Below are positions 34,952-43,511 of a stretch of 64,000 nucleotides of DNA, piece after piece. A program made the position numbers and the translations under genes. This stretch comes from Mycetocola_B reblochoni (GTDB lineage Bacteria; Actinomycetota; Actinomycetes; Actinomycetales; Microbacteriaceae): NCBI RefSeq assembly GCF_003667525.1, contig NZ_RCUW01000002.1, forward strand, positions 310,001 through 374,000, read 5' to 3'. Each line of letters begins with the position of its first letter. Positions within the stretch are counted from its first letter, which is position 1. A model generated the notes under the pieces. It made no database searches and was not told the origin of the DNA. It saw nothing but the letters and a program-made list of their open reading frames with translations.

Positions 34952-36700
34952 ATGACATCCATCGCGCCCACCGCGCCCGCGATGACCCACAAACAGGTAC
35001 TTCAGTCGCTGAGCGGACTCCTGCTCGGCATGTTCGTCTCGATCCTCGCCGGCACCGTCGTGTCGACGTCGCTGCCGAAGATCATCTCCGAGCTCGGCGG
35101 AAACCAGACGGCGTTCACCTGGGTGGTCACCTCCACCCTGCTCGCGACGACCGTGTCGACCCCGATCTGGGGCAAACTCGCCGACCTCTTCGACCGCAAG
35201 CTGCTCATCCAGCTGGCGCTCGGCATCTTCGTCATCGGCTCAGCGCTGGCCGGGTTCAGCCAGGACACCTCCACGCTCATCGCGTTCCGCACCGTGCAGG
35301 GACTCGGCGCCGGAGGGCTCACCGCGCTCAGCCAGATCATCATGGCCGACATCATCAGCCCGCGCGAGCGCGGCAGGTACATGGGCCTGTTCGGTGCGGT
35401 CATGGCCGTCGGCACCATCGGCGGCCCCCTCGCCGGCGGGCTCATCACCGACAGCTTCGGCTGGCGCTGGAACTTCTTCGTTGCCCTGCCGATCGCCGTC
35501 GTCGCGATCATCCTGCTCCAGCGCACCCTGCACCTCGCCCACCGCACCACGACGCGCGCCCGCATCGACTACCTCGGCGCCGCGCTCATCGCCGGCGCGG
35601 TCTCGCTGCTGCTCATCTGGGTGAGCCTGGCCGGCAGCCAGTTCGAGTGGGCGAGCACGACGACCCTCTGGATGGTCGGCGGCGGCGTCCTGCTGCTGAC
35701 CGCGGCGATCGTCGTCGAGTTCAGGGCCGCGGACCCGATCATCCCGCTCACCCTGTTCCGCAACCGCACCTTCACCCTTTCGGTCATCGCCAGCCTCGCC
35801 GTCGGCGTCGCGATGTTCGGCACCAGCGTGTTCCTCGGCCAGTACATGCAGCTGGCCAGGGGCGCCACACCGACCGAGTCCGGCCTGCTCACCCTGCCTA
35901 TGATCGTCGGACTGCTGCTGTCCTCCACCATCGTCGGCGCGCTCATCACCCGCTACGGCGCGTGGAAGCGCTACATGGTGATCGGCGCGGTCCTGCTGAC
36001 AGCGGGGCTCGCCCTGATGGGGACCATCCACTACGACACCTCCTACGTGCAGGTGGCACTGTTCATGCTCATCCTCGGCTCCGGCGTCGGAATGGTCATG
36101 CAGAACCTGGTGCTCGTCGTGCAGAACACCGTGCACCCGCAGCAGCTCGGCGTCGCCAGCTCCTCCGTCGCCTTCTTCCGCAGCCTCGGCGGCGCGGCGG
36201 GCGTCGCGGTGCTCGGCGCGCTGCTGGCCGAGCGGGTCACGGCGTCGATGACGGCGCAGCAGGCCGCGCTGCAGCAGGCCCTCGCCGCCCTCGGCGCGGA
36301 GGGCCAGAAGGTCGCCGCCTCGCTCGCCTCCGGGACCATCCCCGCGGTGTCCAGCCTGCCGGACGGCGTCAGGCAGATCATCGAGTCGGCATACGGGGAC
36401 GGCATCGCCTCGATCTTCCTCACCGCCGCGCCGCTCGCACTGGTGTCGCTCATCGCCATCGTGTTCCTGCCCAACGTCTCACTCAGCACCCAGACGGCGC
36501 AGGACCGGAGGGACGAGGTCGCCGACGCCGCCATCGCCACGGCCGGCGTCACCCCGACCGGCTCGATCGCCGTCGTCGCGGACGACCTCTCCCCCGAGGA
36601 CGGGGCATCCCGGATCGACGGCGGCGCGGAACGAGCCCCCGGCGCGCGGCACGCGGCACCGGCCGGCGAGGCAGAGCCGGGGCGGGAGAGCGGGCGATGA
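34952..36700 (+). CDS. MFS drug efflux pump, DHA2 (EmrB/QacA) type
   Basis: 582 residues, 14 predicted helices. Motif A-like GKLADLFDRKLLIQ, motif C-like GAVMAVGTIGGPLAGG, and RWNFFVALPIA are typical of DHA2 proton-drug antiporters. A 70-residue hydrophilic C-terminus rich in Ala/Glu follows the last helix. SD AAGGAGAGTCC precedes the ATG. ATGA overlap with a MarR gene and operator-covered promoter indicate induction by the exported compound. Confidence 0.92.
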   Translation: MTSIAPTAPAMTHKQVLQSLSGLLLGMFVSILAGTVVSTSLPKIISELGGNQTAFTWVVTSTLLATTVSTPIWGKLADLFDRKLLIQLALGIFVIGSALAGFSQDTSTLIAFRTVQGLGAGGLTALSQIIMADIISPRERGRYMGLFGAVMAVGTIGGPLAGGLITDSFGWRWNFFVALPIAVVAIILLQRTLHLAHRTTTRARIDYLGAALIAGAVSLLLIWVSLAGSQFEWASTTTLWMVGGGVLLLTAAIVVEFRAADPIIPLTLFRNRTFTLSVIASLAVGVAMFGTSVFLGQYMQLARGATPTESGLLTLPMIVGLLLSSTIVGALITRYGAWKRYMVIGAVLLTAGLALMGTIHYDTSYVQVALFMLILGSGVGMVMQNLVLVVQNTVHPQQLGVASSSVAFFRSLGGAAGVAVLGALLAERVTASMTAQQAALQQALAALGAEGQKVAASLASGTIPAVSSLPDGVRQIIESAYGDGIASIFLTAAPLALVSLIAIVFLPNVSLSTQTAQDRRDEVADAAIATAGVTPTGSIAVVADDLSPEDGASRIDGGAERAPGARHAAPAGEAEPGRESGR

Positions 36701-37209
36701 CCGCCGCCGGCGCCTCCGGCAGGGGGCCCGCCCCCCTGCCGGACGGTGCCGGCCCCGGTCCCAGCTCCGCCCCCAGCCCCGAGCAGATCACCGCGCTGGA
36801 GAGCGCGCTGCTCGGCATCGTGACGGAGGCCAAGCGCACCATCCACGCCAGGGCCGAACGAATCGCCCCCGACATGCAGCGGGGCACGTTCACCCTGTTC
36901 ACGCAGATCGCGCGCCTCGAGCCGATCAGCGCGGGCAGCCTCGCGGAGCTGCTCAGCCTGGACCGCAGCGTGGTGTCCCGGTCGGCGAAGACACTGGTGG
37001 AGGCGGGCCTCATCGAACGCCACCCGAACCCCTCGGACGGCAGGGGTGCCGTCTTCAGCGCGAGCGCGCGCGGGCGCGCCATGCTCGACGAGGCCAGGAG
37101 CGCCGAGTCGGCCCGGCTGCGCACCGAGATGGGCAACTGGAGCGCCGCCGACGTCACCCGCCTGACCGAGCTGCTGTCCCGGCTCGCGGCGAGCGCGACG
37201 CGGATCTGA
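36697..37209 (+). CDS. MarR-family regulator
   Basis: 170 residues, start fixed by ATGA overlap with the pump gene. After a Pro/Gly-rich N-terminus of about 30 residues comes the MarR winged HTH: GSLAELLSLDRSVVSRSAKTLVEAGLIERHPNPSDGRGAVFSAS. As the second gene of a two-gene unit it most likely represses the unit through the paired GTTGA-N6-TCAAY sites, with the pump's substrate as inducer. Confidence 0.92.
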   Translation: MTAAGASGRGPAPLPDGAGPGPSSAPSPEQITALESALLGIVTEAKRTIHARAERIAPDMQRGTFTLFTQIARLEPISAGSLAELLSLDRSVVSRSAKTLVEAGLIERHPNPSDGRGAVFSASARGRAMLDEARSAESARLRTEMGNWSAADVTRLTELLSRLAASATRI

Positions 37210-37318
37210 GCATCCGGGCAGGCGTGAGCACAGCAGCCGCCGGGCACGGCGCGCGCGGACGCGGACCGCAGGAGTCGCCGGGCGAGGGAAACGGTGACCG
37301 CGGAGACACGGAGGTTGC

Positions 37319-37350
37319 GGGTGGCCCAACGCCCCCACGTTGAGCCACCC
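37319..37350 (+). terminator. Hairpin after marR
   Basis: GGGTGGCCCAACG (37319-37331) and CGTTGAGCCACCC (37338-37350) form a 13-bp stem with one mismatch and a 6-base loop. Candidate terminator of the pump-marR unit. Confidence 0.6.
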
Positions 37351-37475
37351 ACACTGTGTGTGCGGAACCCGGTCCCCCCCCAGGGATCCGCACGGGCCGG
37401 TCGACGCGCCGCGAGAAGCACCCGCTCGGCGACGTCCGGGATCAGCCTAGTGAGAAACCACGGAATATGACAAAT

Positions 37476-37507
37476 CCTCACGGACCCCTGTTCGGGGGCC
37501 CGCGAGG
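37476..37507 (-). terminator. Terminator of the sugar oxidation operon
   Basis: Read on the minus strand, CCTCGCGGGCCCCC (37507-37494) pairs with GGGGTCCGTGAGG through G-U wobbles and is followed by ATTTGTCAT. The wobbles fit only the minus-strand RNA, which supports its direction. Confidence 0.7.
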
Positions 37508-37534
37508 ACGGTCGACCGGCGGAGGCCCGCCGCG

Positions 37535-38551
37535 CTACTGCGTGCTGAACGCCGCGTCGAAGGACGCCGTCGGCCGCGGCCACAGCAGCGAGCGGACGAA
37601 GCCGACCGCCTCCTTCGCCCCGTGCAGCCGGTCCATGCCCGCGTCCTCCCACTCGATCGAGATCGGACCGTCGTAGCCGATGCCCTCGAGCGCTCGGAAG
37701 GCGTCCTCCCAGGGGACGTCGCCGCGCCCGGTCGAGACGAAGTCCCAGCCCCGGCGGACGTCGCCCCACGCCAGATGGGAGCCGAGCACGCCCGCCCTGC
37801 CGTTCGACGGGCGCAGGCGCGTGTCCTTGCAGTCGACGTGGTAGATCCGGTCCTTGAAGTCCCAGATGAAGCCGACCGGGTCGATGTTCTGCCACATCAT
37901 GTGACTGGGGTCCCAGTTGAAGCCGAAGGCGGAGCGGTGCTCGACGGCCTCGAGCGCACGAACGCTCGTCCAGTAGTCGTACGCGATCTCCGAGGGATGG
38001 ACCTCGTGGGCGAAGCGCACGCCCTCGCCGTCGAAGACGTCGAGGATCGGGTTCCAGCGCGTCGCGAAGTCCTCGTAGCCGCGGTCGATGACGTCCTGGC
38101 CCACGGGAGGGAACATCGCCACGTACGGCCAGATGCTCGACCCGGTGAAGCCGACGACCGTGTCCACGTCGAGTGCACGGGCGACCCTGGCGGCGCGCTT
38201 CATGTCCTCGGCCGCGCGGCGGCGCACGCCCTCCGGTTCGCCGTCGCCCCAGGTGTAGTCCCGGACGATGGCCCGGTGCCTGGCGTCGATCGGGTCGTCG
38301 CACACGGCCTGGCCGGTGAGGTGGTTGGAGATGGCGAACAGCCGCAGGCCGTGCCGGTCCAGGATCTCGCGCCTGCCGCGCAGGTAGGCCGGGTCCTCGT
38401 CGGCGCGCTTGAGGTCGAGGTGGTCGCCCGAGGCGGCGAGCTCGAGCCCGTCGTAGCCCCACTCGGCCGCCAGCCGGGCGACCTCCTCGAGCGGGAGGTC
38501 GGCCCACTGCCCGGTGAACAGGGTGACGGGGTGCGTGGATGCTGCGGTCAT
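37535..38551 (-). CDS. Sugar phosphate isomerase/epimerase family (AP-endonuclease-2 TIM barrel)
   Basis: 338 residues, start fixed by ATGA overlap with the upstream dehydrogenase gene. TIM-barrel xylose-isomerase-like fold; metal-site segments visible: RFAHEVHPSEIAYDYW, FGFNWDPSHMMWQNIDP, HVDCKDTRL and ISIEWEDAGMDR. Enzymes of this fold isomerise or epimerise keto-sugars or inosose. With two Gfo/Idh/MocA dehydrogenases and a second such isomerase in one operon, it probably acts on an oxidised sugar or cyclitol intermediate. Confidence 0.88.
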   Translation of the reverse strand: MTAASTHPVTLFTGQWADLPLEEVARLAAEWGYDGLELAASGDHLDLKRADEDPAYLRGRREILDRHGLRLFAISNHLTGQAVCDDPIDARHRAIVRDYTWGDGEPEGVRRRAAEDMKRAARVARALDVDTVVGFTGSSIWPYVAMFPPVGQDVIDRGYEDFATRWNPILDVFDGEGVRFAHEVHPSEIAYDYWTSVRALEAVEHRSAFGFNWDPSHMMWQNIDPVGFIWDFKDRIYHVDCKDTRLRPSNGRAGVLGSHLAWGDVRRGWDFVSTGRGDVPWEDAFRALEGIGYDGPISIEWEDAGMDRLHGAKEAVGFVRSLLWPRPTASFDAAFSTQ

Positions 38552-39663
38552 GCGTTCACTCCATTCGTTTCTGTCGCGGCCGGAGCAGGGCCGGCCTCGA
38601 CCCAGGTGCCGGCGGCGTGCGAGCGCAGCACGGCATCGATGATGACCGCGGAGCGCACCCCGTCGGCTGCGGTGGGGACGCCGTCGGGCGTGCCGCCGGC
38701 CATGAGCGCGTAGCTGTCGCGGACGAAGGCGTTCGCCGCGTCCTGGTAGCCCATCGGGTGCCCGGCCGGGACCGTGCTGAGTCGTGCGGCGTCGGCGCTC
38801 AGGCCGGCGATGCCCCGGGGTACGACGCTGTTCTCGGTCGTCGTCCCCCACCAGATCTCGTCGGGGCGTTCCTGGTCGAAGGCGACGGCGGCGTCGGTGC
38901 CGGACAGCTCGAGCGTGAGCGCGTTCTTGCGCCCCGCGGCGACCTGTGACACCAGCAGGGTCCCGATGGCGCCGCCGACGGTCTCGATGACCAGCGCGGC
39001 CGCGTCCTCGGTGCGCACCTCGCCCCGCCCCCGGTCGGCGTGCGCCGTCGAGGTCCGCGCCACCAGCCGTGCGACACGGTCGCCGCTGATGAACTCGACC
39101 AGGTCGACCAGGTGCGAACCGATGTCGGCGAAGGCCCGCGACGGTCCTCCCGCCGCGTCGTCGACGCGCCAGTCGTCCGCCCCGGCGTCGAGCAGCCAGT
39201 CCTGCAGGTACCCGGCGGAGACGGTCAGCAGCCGGCCGATGCCGCCGGAGGCCACCCGAGCCCTCGCCTCGCGCACCATCGGGTGGAAGCGGTAGAAGTG
39301 TGGAACCGCCACGACCAGCCCCTCCGCCTCCGCGCGCCCGGCGATCGCCAGCGCGTCGGCGACGGACGTCGCCAGCGGCTTCTCGCAGACGACGTGCTTT
39401 CCCGCCTCCAGCGCCCGCTCGGCGATCCGCCTGTGGGTCGCGTTGGGGGTGAGGACGTGCACGACGTCGACCTCGGGGTCGTCCAGGAGCGCGTCGAGGT
39501 CCTCGTAGTGCCCGGTGGCGCCGAGCTCGGCCGACGCCCTCCTCGACCCCTCCGGCGTGCGGGTGAGGACGCCGAGCAGCGGCGAGCCGGCCGCGTGCAC
39601 GGCGTGCGCGTGGACGCGGCCCATGAAGCCCCCGCCGACGAAGGCGGCGTTGAGCGCGCTCAC
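38548..39663 (-). CDS. Gfo/Idh/MocA family oxidoreductase
   Basis: 371 residues from a GTG overlapping the upstream stop (GTGA). Rossmann fold with FVGGGFMGRVHAHAV, the family EKPL motif (KHVVCEKPLA) and a C-terminal substrate domain with DIGSHLVDLVEFISG. NAD(P)-dependent oxidation of a sugar or inositol derivative. Differs clearly from the second dehydrogenase in the operon, so the two likely act on different steps. Confidence 0.88.
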   Translation of the reverse strand: MSALNAAFVGGGFMGRVHAHAVHAAGSPLLGVLTRTPEGSRRASAELGATGHYEDLDALLDDPEVDVVHVLTPNATHRRIAERALEAGKHVVCEKPLATSVADALAIAGRAEAEGLVVAVPHFYRFHPMVREARARVASGGIGRLLTVSAGYLQDWLLDAGADDWRVDDAAGGPSRAFADIGSHLVDLVEFISGDRVARLVARTSTAHADRGRGEVRTEDAAALVIETVGGAIGTLLVSQVAAGRKNALTLELSGTDAAVAFDQERPDEIWWGTTTENSVVPRGIAGLSADAARLSTVPAGHPMGYQDAANAFVRDSYALMAGGTPDGVPTAADGVRSAVIIDAVLRSHAAGTWVEAGPAPAATETNGVNA

Positions 39664-40757
39664 GCCAGCACCCGCGCCGGGTCCCAGTCGGCGGCCAGCG
39701 GTGGCGCGACCTCGACCGTGCTGACGATGTGCACCGTCTCGCCTGAGGCGATCGCCGACTCGATGGACTCCATGACCTCGAGCACGTGCAGGGCGAGCGC
39801 CCCCGACGCCCGCTCGGGGCGCCCCTCCGCGATCGCCTCGGCAAGCTCGGCGACACCCGTGCCCCGCGAGGCGGTGTGGCCCTCGGCGGGGATCTCCCTG
39901 CCCTCGGGGTTGTCGGCGTCGAACAGGGTCGACGCTCCGTCGAAGCCGTTGGGGTCGGGCAGGACGAGCGTGCCGGCGCTGCCGATGATCTCGAGCACAC
40001 CCGCGCGGGCGCGATGGGTGTCGAAGGACAGCGTCAGCTGGGCGCTCGCGCCGGAGCGGAAGCGCAGCAGCGCCTGGACCGTCGTCGGGACCTCGACGGG
40101 GAAGGTCTCGCCCGCGCGCGGGCCGGAGCCGATGACGCGCTCCCGCCTGGCCGCTCCGCCCGCGGCGGTGACCTCGGCGACGGGGCCGAGGTTCGTCACG
40201 AGCGCGCTGAGGTAGTACGGCCCCATGTCGAACAGCGGCCCGGCCCCCCTGGCGAAGAGGAAGTCGGGGTTCGGGTGCCACGCGTCGGGACCGGGGACCT
40301 GGAACACGGCCGTCGCCGCGAGCGGCGTTCCGATGGCGCCGGAGGCGATGGTGCGCGCAGCCGTCTGGAGCCCCGCGCCGAGGAGCGTGTCAGGTGCCGA
40401 GGCGACCCGGCGCCCGAGCGATCCGGCGTGGTCGAGCAGCGCACGGCCGCTGGCGACGTCGAGGGCGAGCGGCTTCTCGCCCCACACGTGCTTGCCGGCG
40501 TCGACGATACGGGTGGCGACCTCGGCGTGCACGGCGGGGATGGTGAGGTTGACGACGATGTCGACGCTGTCGTCGGCGAGCAGCTCGTCGACCGTTCCCG
40601 AGGCGGCGACGCCGAACTCCGCGGCCCGCTCGGCGGCACGGTCGACGTCCAGGTCGGCGATGCGCCGGACCTCGACCCCGGCGAAGGAGGTGAGGTTCTC
40701 CAGGTAGGTGGCGCTGATGACCCCCGCGCCGATGATGCCGACGCCGACAGGGCTCAT
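39660..40757 (-). CDS. Gfo/Idh/MocA family oxidoreductase
   Basis: 365 residues. GVGIIGAGVISATYLENL nucleotide-binding loop, KHVWGEKPLALD catalytic lysine motif and FDMGPYYLSALVTNLGPV in the substrate domain. The MGPYY variant is typical of a subgroup near inositol 2-dehydrogenase and glucose-fructose oxidoreductase-like proteins. ATGA overlap with the upstream TIM-barrel gene. Confidence 0.88.
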   Translation of the reverse strand: MSPVGVGIIGAGVISATYLENLTSFAGVEVRRIADLDVDRAAERAAEFGVAASGTVDELLADDSVDIVVNLTIPAVHAEVATRIVDAGKHVWGEKPLALDVASGRALLDHAGSLGRRVASAPDTLLGAGLQTAARTIASGAIGTPLAATAVFQVPGPDAWHPNPDFLFARGAGPLFDMGPYYLSALVTNLGPVAEVTAAGGAARRERVIGSGPRAGETFPVEVPTTVQALLRFRSGASAQLTLSFDTHRARAGVLEIIGSAGTLVLPDPNGFDGASTLFDADNPEGREIPAEGHTASRGTGVAELAEAIAEGRPERASGALALHVLEVMESIESAIASGETVHIVSTVEVAPPLAADWDPARVLA

Positions 40758-41512
40758 CGCTCGCCCCCGGTCAGGAAGGCGACGCTCGCGGCGATGCCGT
40801 CGAGGACGTCGCCGCCGTAGGCGTCGAACTCGACGACCGGCACCGCCTGCGGAGCAGCGGCGACGATCGCGCGGATGGGCAGCTCGCCGGACCCGGCCGG
40901 CTGCTGCCGGGCGGTGTCACCGCTCCGGTCGCCGTCCTTTACGTGGATGTGGGTGACCCGGTCACCGAGCGCGGTGAGCAGCTCGACGGCGGAGCGTCCG
41001 CCGACCTCGGCCCAGTAGGTGTCGACCTCGAGCGCGACCCGGTCGTCGAGGCGCGCGGCGAGCGCCTCCAGGGCCGTCACGCCGTCGATGACGGTGGACA
41101 GCTCCCAGGCGTGGTTGTGGTACCCGACGGTGACGCCGTGGGCCGCCGCCTGCTCGGCGGCGTGGTTGAGCGCCGCCGCGATGGCTTCCACGTCGTCGAT
41201 CCCCGTCCAGCGCTCCGGGGGGAGGAACGGCTCCACCACGGTGGCGACGCCGGCCGCCGCCGCGGCGGCGAAGAGCGCCTCCCTGTCCTCGACGTCGACG
41301 ACGCTGCCGTGGGCGCTGGGGGTGGCGAGGCCCGCCCGCTGCGCCGCCGCGACGAGGGCGGTGTCGGCGGCGGCGAAGCCGAAGGGCTCGGCCTTGGTCA
41401 GGCCGATGCCGGCGAGGGCGGCAAGTGTCCCGTCGCGGTCGGCGGCGAGGGCATCCCTCACCGAGTAGAGCTGCACGGAGAGTGCGGAAATCGGAGCGAT
41501 GGGTTCGGTCAC
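40754..41512 (-). CDS. Sugar phosphate isomerase/epimerase family (short TIM barrel)
   Basis: 252 residues, first gene of the four-gene unit. LSVQLYSVRDALAADRDGTLAALAGIGLTKAEPFG at the start, then GYHNHAWEL, VALEVDTYW and ITHIHVKDGD-type segments (here VTHIHVKDGD) that supply the metal ligands. Likely an epimerase or isomerase of a keto-sugar. Overlaps the next gene by ATGA; its promoter lies 48 bp upstream. Confidence 0.86.
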   Translation of the reverse strand: MTEPIAPISALSVQLYSVRDALAADRDGTLAALAGIGLTKAEPFGFAAADTALVAAAQRAGLATPSAHGSVVDVEDREALFAAAAAAGVATVVEPFLPPERWTGIDDVEAIAAALNHAAEQAAAHGVTVGYHNHAWELSTVIDGVTALEALAARLDDRVALEVDTYWAEVGGRSAVELLTALGDRVTHIHVKDGDRSGDTARQQPAGSGELPIRAIVAAAPQAVPVVEFDAYGGDVLDGIAASVAFLTGGER

Positions 41513-41559
41513 GGTTCTCCTCGTCGAGTGTCGCCACCGGCGGGCGCGATGGTAGTTCC

Positions 41560-41588
41560 ACAGTACGGCGACTTCTGACGACGGTCAA
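41560..41588 (-). promoter_or_regulatory. Promoter of the sugar oxidation operon
   Basis: Minus-strand TTGACC (41588-41583), 17-base spacer, TACTGT (41565-41560). A loose inverted repeat GACTT (41570) / AAGTC (41593) spans it and could bind the divergent ROK regulator; that part is tentative. Confidence 0.68.
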
Positions 41589-41632
41589 ACAAAAGTCCGT
41601 CGACGGCGGGACCGCTGTGGTTGACTACGGCT

Positions 41633-42811
41633 ATGGCAGGCGAACCCCGGCCCCCCAGGGACACCACGGCGAGCGACGTGCTCGGCCTGCTCAGGGACGG
41701 CGCACCCCGCACCCGATCGGAGATCGTCGCCGCCACGGGGCTGGCGCGGTCCACCGTCAACGCCCGGCTCGACCAGCTGCGCAGGATCGGCCTCGTCCGC
41801 GCGGCGGGCGAGGCCGCCTCCTCCGGGGGACGGCGCCCCGGCAGGCTCGCCTTCGACCCGGAGTCGCGGCTCATCGCGGCGGTCGACATCGGCGCGAGCC
41901 ACGCCGCCGTCGCGCTCACCGACCTGTCCGGTCGCGTGCTGCGCAGCCGCCCCGTCGCGATCGAGCTCGACGGCAGCGGTGCTGCGGCGATCGACGCGGC
42001 GCTCGACGCCGTCCACGCGCTCCGCACCGCGGACGACGCCCCCGTCGCCGCGGTCGGCATCGGCATCCCCGGGCCCGTCGAGCATGCGCTCGGCCGCCCC
42101 GTCGCACCGCCGATGATGCCGCACTGGCACAACCTCGACATCCCGGCGCTCGTCGCCGCCCGCCTCGGTCCCGCCGTCGCCGTCTCCGTCGACAACGACG
42201 TCAACCTGCTCGCGCTCGCCGAGCGCGCGGGGTCGGCCGACGACGGGGACGAGCTGTTCTTCCTCAAGGTCTCGACCGGCATCGGCGCCGGCATCATCGC
42301 CGGCGGCAGGCTGCAGCGCGGAGCACGCGGGTCGGCGGGGGACCTCGGCCACGTGCGGGTGCCCCACAGCCCCTCCTTCGCCCGCGCTGCCGACGACGAC
42401 CGCGATCTGGAGGCACTCGCGGCCGGACCCGCGATCGCCGCGCGCCTACGCGCCGGCGGCGTCGCCGCGGCGGGAACCGCGGACGTCGCCGCGCTCCTGT
42501 CCGCCGGGCACCCGCTCGCCGTCGCAGAGACCCGGTCATCCGGCCGGCTGATCGGCGAGGTGCTCGGCACCGTCACCGGGCTGCTCAACCCGCGCACCGT
42601 CGTGCTCGGCGGCTCGATCGCGCGGGCGGACAACGCACTCCTGCACGGGATACTCGACGTCCTCCCCGGGAGGAGCATCCCCCTGGCGGGTGACGAGCTC
42701 GTGCTCAGGACCTCGACGGCAGGTGCAGAGGCCGGGCTCGTCGGGGCCGCCCTGCTCGCCGCGGAGCGCGTGCTGTCGCCGTCGGCGATCCTCCGCGCCG
42801 CCGGCGAGTGA
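41633..42811 (+). CDS. ROK-family transcriptional regulator
   Basis: 392 residues from ATG 41633; a TTG at 41621 is an in-frame alternative and neither has a clear ribosome binding site. N-terminal HTH (DVLGLLRDGAPRTRSEIVAATGLARSTVNARLDQLRRIGLV) joined to a ROK kinase-like domain (AVDIGASHAAVALTDL, VSVDNDVNLLALAE, STGIGAGIIAGGRL). The usual zinc-binding HxCxCGxxGC motif is not seen: in its place DLGHVRVPHSPS lacks cysteines. It probably represses the divergent dehydrogenase/isomerase operon. Confidence 0.88.
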   Translation: MAGEPRPPRDTTASDVLGLLRDGAPRTRSEIVAATGLARSTVNARLDQLRRIGLVRAAGEAASSGGRRPGRLAFDPESRLIAAVDIGASHAAVALTDLSGRVLRSRPVAIELDGSGAAAIDAALDAVHALRTADDAPVAAVGIGIPGPVEHALGRPVAPPMMPHWHNLDIPALVAARLGPAVAVSVDNDVNLLALAERAGSADDGDELFFLKVSTGIGAGIIAGGRLQRGARGSAGDLGHVRVPHSPSFARAADDDRDLEALAAGPAIAARLRAGGVAAAGTADVAALLSAGHPLAVAETRSSGRLIGEVLGTVTGLLNPRTVVLGGSIARADNALLHGILDVLPGRSIPLAGDELVLRTSTAGAEAGLVGAALLAAERVLSPSAILRAAGE

Positions 42812-42911
42812 GCAGCTCACGCGCGCGACGGCACGCCGCCGACGACACGAGCGGGCCCCCGCGCCGTGCGGCGCTCCACCCGCGGACCGCGGAACGCGGC
42901 AGAATGGGGTG

Positions 42912-43499
42912 GTGACACCCGAGCTCTCCTCCCGCATCATCGCCGACTCGACGGACCGCGTCGGCTGGCTGAGGGCCCGCTCGAGGGGGATCACCGCGAC
43001 CGATGTGGCCACGCTCTCGACGCCCCGCTCGATCGAACGCGCCGCCTGGGCCAAGCTGAACGGCACCGGCTTCAGCGGCAACCGCTACACCGACCACGGC
43101 AGGGCACGCGAGCCGGAGATCGCCCGCTGGGTGGCCGCGACGCACGGGATCCAGCCGTCGAGCGCGCTGTTCAGGGCCGAGGTCGAGCACCGCCACCTGG
43201 CCACCCCCGACGGCCTCACCGTGACACCGCAGGGCAGCGTCATCCTCGCCGAGATCAAGACGACGACGAAGCCGTGGCGCAGCGTCCCGCGCAACTACCT
43301 CCGTCAGATCTGGTGGCAGCAGTACGTCATCGGCGCCGAGCGCACCCTCGTCGTGTGGGAGCAGCACGACAACTTCGTTCCCGTCGGCGACGAGCCGCTG
43401 TGCCGCTGGATCGACAGAGACGACCGCGAGATCGCCGGACTGGTCACGCTCGCCGACGCTCTGATCGACGAGCTGCACCGCATGACCACCCGCGGCTGA
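42912..43499 (+). CDS. YqaJ-type PD-(D/E)XK nuclease-like protein
   Basis: 195 residues, GTG start (42909 is an equal in-frame alternative). The YqaJ/lambda-exonuclease signature is visible: SRGITATDVATL near 25-35, GRAREPEIARWVA near 63-74, D100 in ATPDG and the E114-X-K116 pair in LAEIKTTTK, followed by WWQQYVIGAERTLVVWE. This domain degrades DNA ends in phage recombination systems. Here it stands alone, with no phage genes nearby, between a ROK regulator and a peptide importer. Role unknown; a host repair function or a domesticated phage gene are both possible. Confidence 0.8.
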   Translation: MTPELSSRIIADSTDRVGWLRARSRGITATDVATLSTPRSIERAAWAKLNGTGFSGNRYTDHGRAREPEIARWVAATHGIQPSSALFRAEVEHRHLATPDGLTVTPQGSVILAEIKTTTKPWRSVPRNYLRQIWWQQYVIGAERTLVVWEQHDNFVPVGDEPLCRWIDRDDREIAGLVTLADALIDELHRMTTRG

Positions 43500-43511
43500 C
43501 CCCGCCGGGGG

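Larger units (their letters stand above)
37210..37534. other. Intergenic region between convergent MarR and isomerase genes
   Basis: 325 bp without a gene. It holds a hairpin at 37319-37350 (GGGTGGCCCAACG with CGTTGAGCCACCC), probably ending the MFS-marR transcript about 110 bp past its stop, and the terminator of the minus-strand operon at 37476-37507. Otherwise I see nothing coding or repeated. Confidence 0.6.
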
